A stretch of DNA of 39,931 bases, from assembly GCA_903848655.1 (NCBI GenBank), contig CAINGT010000140.1, positions 1 to 39,931 on the forward strand. The letters are read 5' to 3'. This DNA comes from an uncultured Sphingomonadales bacterium (GTDB lineage: Bacteria; Pseudomonadota; Alphaproteobacteria; Sphingomonadales; Sphingomonadaceae). The position numbers and the translations under genes are program-made. Numbering within the stretch: the stretch's first letter is position 1; each line of letters starts with the position of its first letter. The notes below the pieces were generated by a model. The model did not search any database, was not told the DNA's origin, and worked only from the letters and a program-made list of their open reading frames with translations. This document shows positions 39,217-39,931 of this stretch, one piece after another.

Positions 39217-39822
39217 ATGAGCGAAACGCTGCATCTGTCGGCCGAAGCACGCGACAAGGTAGGCAAGGGAGCCTCCCGCGTGCTGCGTCGAGCCGGCCGC
39301 ACCCCCGCCGTCGTTTATGGCGGCAATCAGCCCCCGGTGGCTGTCCACCTCGAAGAAAAGGCGCTCAAAAAGGCGCTCAGTTCGGGCCATTTTTTCAATT
39401 CGATTGTTGAGCTGTCGATTGACGGCGGCATCGTGATCCGCACCCTGCCCAAGGACGTGGCGTTTCACCCGGTGTCTGACCGGCCCGAACATGTCGATTT
39501 TCTGCGCGTTTCGGCAACCCATGCGGTCCATGTCAAAGTGCCGGTGGTGTTCATCAACGAAGATGCTTCGCCCGGCCTGAAAAAAGGCGGCGTGCTCAAT
39601 ATCGTGGCGCACGAACTGGAACTGATCGCCATTCCCGAAGCGATCCCCGATGACATCACCATCGATGTTACCGGGCTCGAAGTCGGCGCGTCGATCCACA
39701 TGCACGATATCGTGCTGCCCGCCGGTGTCAAAGTCGTGACTCACGAACCCGACGCCACCATCGCCACGATTGTCGCGCCTTCGGCGCTGAAATCAAGCGA
39801 AGGCGACAGCGGCAAAGCCTGA
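39217..39822 (+). CDS. rplY: 50S ribosomal protein L25/general stress protein Ctc
   Basis: Binds 5S rRNA in the large ribosomal subunit. The 201-residue form carries the N-terminal L25 domain ([21 protein letters not shown]) and the C-terminal TL5/Ctc beta domain ([48 protein letters not shown]). ATG 39217 has AGGATCAG upstream; the longer frame from 39136 is not supported. In many bacteria pth follows; the window ends before that can be seen. Confidence 0.96.
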   Translation: MSETLHLSAEARDKVGKGASRVLRRAGRTPAVVYGGNQPPVAVHLEEKALKKALSSGHFFNSIVELSIDGGIVIRTLPKDVAFHPVSDRPEHVDFLRVSATHAVHVKVPVVFINEDASPGLKKGGVLNIVAHELELIAIPEAIPDDITIDVTGLEVGASIHMHDIVLPAGVKVVTHEPDATIATIVAPSALKSSEGDSGKA

Positions 39823-39836
39823 TTGCTTGCGCCCAA

Positions 39837-39863
39837 GCCCCCTCTTTTTTTTCGGGAGGGGGC
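39837..39863 (+). terminator. Hairpin after rplY, possible terminator
   Basis: GCCCCCTC (39837-39844) pairs with GAGGGGGC (39856-39863); the loop contains eight T residues. It lies 14 bases after the rplY stop. The T-run is in the loop and not after the stem, so it is not a standard intrinsic terminator. Confidence 0.45.
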
Positions 39864-39887
39864 GGGGCTATCGCATAACGATCCAGC

Positions 39888-39931
39888 ATCTCCCCCTTTG
39901 GGGGAGGTGGCAGCGCGTAGCGCTGACGGAG
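39888..39931. repeat. Sphingomonad-type intergenic repeat, cut by the window edge
   Basis: From CTCCCCCTTTGGGGGAGG onward this is identical to 79-113 and in the same orientation, including the TGGCAGCGCGTAGCGCTGAC core. The inverted partner, if present, lies beyond the window. Confidence 0.75.

Overview
The window is about 40 kb of GC-rich chromosome. It most likely comes from an alphaproteobacterium of the order Sphingomonadales. This is inferred from the split atpHAGDC operon with a very short epsilon subunit, the glyQ-glyS-ppdK order, the high-GC codon use, and interspersed palindromic repeats that I associate with sphingomonads. I see no tRNA, rRNA, CRISPR array, prophage or complete insertion sequence. 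It reads as core chromosome with one accessory redox cluster and many small repeats.

Layout. 1-326: palindromic repeats. 327-7897: DNA maintenance and repair (priA, an iron-sulfur (6-4)-type photolyase, ada coupled to a DMT exporter gene) and a membrane-anchored trypsin-like protease. 8042-13810: ATP synthase F1 genes atpHAGDC followed one base later by a D-2-hydroxyacid dehydrogenase gene. 13967-16059 (minus): modABC molybdate transporter, with a 300-bp MITE-like nested inverted-repeat element just upstream of modA. 16540-19688: a divergent redox cluster made of a ferredoxin/flavin oxidoreductase, a small membrane b-type cytochrome and a 15-heme c-type cytochrome. 19836-22014: a membrane glycosyltransferase and a cytochrome b561. 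22019-25923: the glycerol regulon glpR-glpD facing glpK, with paired AACGAA repeats between them. 26032-28957: MFS exporter, cysK, dienelactone hydrolase. 29003-31466: hisI, comF and a methyltransferase. 31567-37245 (minus): glyQ-glyS-ppdK. 37352-39822: two coupled TraB/GumN-family genes and rplY.

How the genes work together. The FAD/[4Fe-4S] protein, cytochrome b and 15-heme cytochrome look like one electron path from a cytoplasmic pyridine nucleotide or ferredoxin-type donor, across the inner membrane, into the periplasm. I know of no characterised pathway with this composition, so it is the best candidate for an undescribed system. The flavoprotein carries the FAD-closing motif of the thioredoxin-reductase fold ahead of its Rossmann motif, as if permuted, and has a His in place of one cluster Cys. 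The cytochrome is built from 67-residue triheme modules, the last of which is cut short.

The repeats are the second point of interest. A double-hairpin element lies in four of the six convergent gene junctions, shows compensatory base changes in its stems, and in three cases supplies the stop codon of a neighbouring gene. Another repeat family is inserted in frame inside glyS. Start sites of several genes (glpR, hisI, the MFS gene, modA) are uncertain and are flagged as such.
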